From: Clostridiales bacterium
Lineage (GTDB): Bacteria; Bacillota; Clostridia; Christensenellales; CAG-138
Reading direction: 5' to 3'
DNA: 6,139 bases
Assembly (NCBI GenBank): GCA_012511925.1
Contig: JAAZFD010000199.1
Coordinates: 1-6,139 of the forward strand
A program made the position numbers and the translations under genes. Below, piece by piece: positions 5,194 to 6,139 of the stretch. The notes below the pieces were generated by a model. That model did no database searches and was not told the origin of the DNA. It saw nothing but the letters and a program-made list of their open reading frames with translations. Every line of letters begins with the position of its first letter. Position 1 is the stretch's first letter.

Positions 5194-6102
5194 TTATAAA
5201 TCGTTTCCTATAAAATTAAAATTGTATTTTTTTATCGCTCTACGTGTAAGTATGTAGAAAATCACAATCAGCGCTGCGAATATTGCATACGTGTGCCACA
5301 TGCGTGGAAGTAAGTCATAACCAAAGTTGTGCATATGGTATGTTGCGTGATTAAGCGGCGATAACCATCCAATCGCAACATTTGCTTTATACATTAACTC
5401 GTCGGGTAATTGGAATATCGTCTTTACTAGCTCTGGATTAAGTAGGAATCCATAAAGTGAAAATGCAAATGCAGATAATATTCCAGCAAACTGTCCTTTT
5501 TTTATATTGAAGTAAAGCATTATGAAAACCATCAAAAGCGTATACATCAGCATAAGACCGAAAATGGTTATCATGCATTGGTAAGGAAAGCTCATTTCAA
5601 GCGTTTTTACTAGTGCGGGAATTACTATCGCTTCCCCAGCATTAGAGTAGCCCAATAGCGCTGCAGTATGGGACCACATATTACCCGAAAAGCTGTTTTG
5701 CATACATATAACTGCGGTTGAACCGAGTATGAAAACCATATATATTAGCGTTGCAGTTGCCACATATAGTGCTTGCCCAATAAGCCAGTTACGCCTGTTC
5801 ATACGAACAAGGTAATAGGGTACACCTGCGCCAAGAAAAGGCATATCGGCAAATAGCAGTATAAGCAATAGCGATATTAGCAATATTGAGTTTGAGTCTC
5901 CAAATGTCCATATAAATGGCTCGACTATCTGCATACTCGTTTCCATTTTGTAGGCAAATGATGCAACCTTGTCCGACAGTAGAAAGCAGAGTATAAACGC
6001 TAAAAGGAAAGTTAGTATAACACGCAGGTTACCACGCCACATACGGAAATTATAGCGCGTTACGGAAAGTATTTGATGTATATCTGTTAGAAAGTGTTGC
6101 AT
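5194..6102 (-). CDS. ABC-2-like transporter permease
   Basis: The product is 302 residues and strongly hydrophobic, with about six membrane segments: near 28-43, 73-90, 108-133, 176-198, 205-221 and 270-286. It has an amphipathic N-terminal stretch (R-Y-N-F-R-M-W-R), a basic cytosolic loop (R-M-N-R-R) between helices 2 and 3, a larger loop at 222-268, and a basic C-terminal tail (T-R-R-A-I-K-K). This matches the ABC-2 type permeases that pair with BcrA-like ATPases. The ATG at 6102 has AAGGAG (6117-6112) nine bases upstream. It is the first visible gene of a three-gene minus-strand operon, separated from the ATPase ATG by 14 bases. Only one permease gene is visible, so it presumably acts as a homodimer, or a second lies beyond the window. 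Confidence 0.85.
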   Translation of the reverse strand: MQHFLTDIHQILSVTRYNFRMWRGNLRVILTFLLAFILCFLLSDKVASFAYKMETSMQIVEPFIWTFGDSNSILLISLLLILLFADMPFLGAGVPYYLVRMNRRNWLIGQALYVATATLIYMVFILGSTAVICMQNSFSGNMWSHTAALLGYSNAGEAIVIPALVKTLEMSFPYQCMITIFGLMLMYTLLMVFIMLYFNIKKGQFAGILSAFAFSLYGFLLNPELVKTIFQLPDELMYKANVAIGWLSPLNHATYHMHNFGYDLLPRMWHTYAIFAALIVIFYILTRRAIKKYNFNFIGNDL

Positions 6103-6125
6103 TACCTAAGTCTCCTTTGCATAAC

Positions 6126-6131
6126 ATTATA
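6126..6131 (-). promoter_or_regulatory. Possible -10 box of the ABC operon
   Basis: A perfect TATAAT lies on the minus strand 23 bases upstream of the permease ATG and just before its RBS. The matching -35 would fall outside the window, so the promoter cannot be confirmed; the AT-rich context makes a chance match possible. Confidence 0.35.
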
Positions 6132-6139
6132 ACATATAA

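Overview
The window looks like a low-to-moderate GC Gram-positive (Firmicutes/Clostridia-like) genome. Genes are preceded by strong AGGAGG-type ribosome binding sites, TGA acts as a stop codon, there is a lipoprotein signal peptide and an LLH/phi-LC3-like phage holin, and the Rhs/YD-repeat core is of the type seen in clostridial wall-associated proteins. Organism assignment is inference; nothing here fixes a genus.

Layout. (1) 1-466, plus strand: the right-hand end of a phage lysis module, with a coiled-coil membrane protein cut by the window edge, a holin whose RBS overlaps the upstream stop codon, and a rho-independent terminator. (2) 467-2955, minus strand: a decayed Rhs/WapA-type locus. 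Reading on the minus strand it holds a 5'-truncated YD-repeat segment, a roughly 98-bp insertion that brings in stop codons, an out-of-frame but otherwise intact Rhs core with a variable C-terminal tip, then 10 bp later a complete lipoprotein gene, a 26-bp perfect palindrome, and a second degenerate copy of the same YD-repeat segment. The two YD-repeat copies (501-784 and 2527-2809, about 90 % identical, same orientation) bracket the tip plus lipoprotein. This resembles the displaced tip/immunity modules of polymorphic toxin loci. (3) 2955-3197: an intergenic stretch with a near-consensus sigma-A promoter (TTGACA-17-TATTAT) pointing into the Rhs remnant. (4) 3198-6139, minus strand: a tight three-gene ABC operon, in transcription order a six-helix permease, a BcrA-type ATPase with an 'E-loop', and a secreted, C-terminally anchored protein with CARDB/COG1361-like beta domains. 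A TATAAT-like -10 lies at the right edge.

How the parts may work together. The ABC genes probably form one membrane exporter or resistance complex with an extracellular accessory subunit. The Rhs tip and lipoprotein are translationally spaced like a toxin/immunity or effector/accessory pair, but the Rhs frame has no plausible start of its own. It is therefore more likely a silent cassette than a working secreted toxin. The phage genes converge on the Rhs locus and no endolysin lies beside the holin, so this may be a prophage edge.
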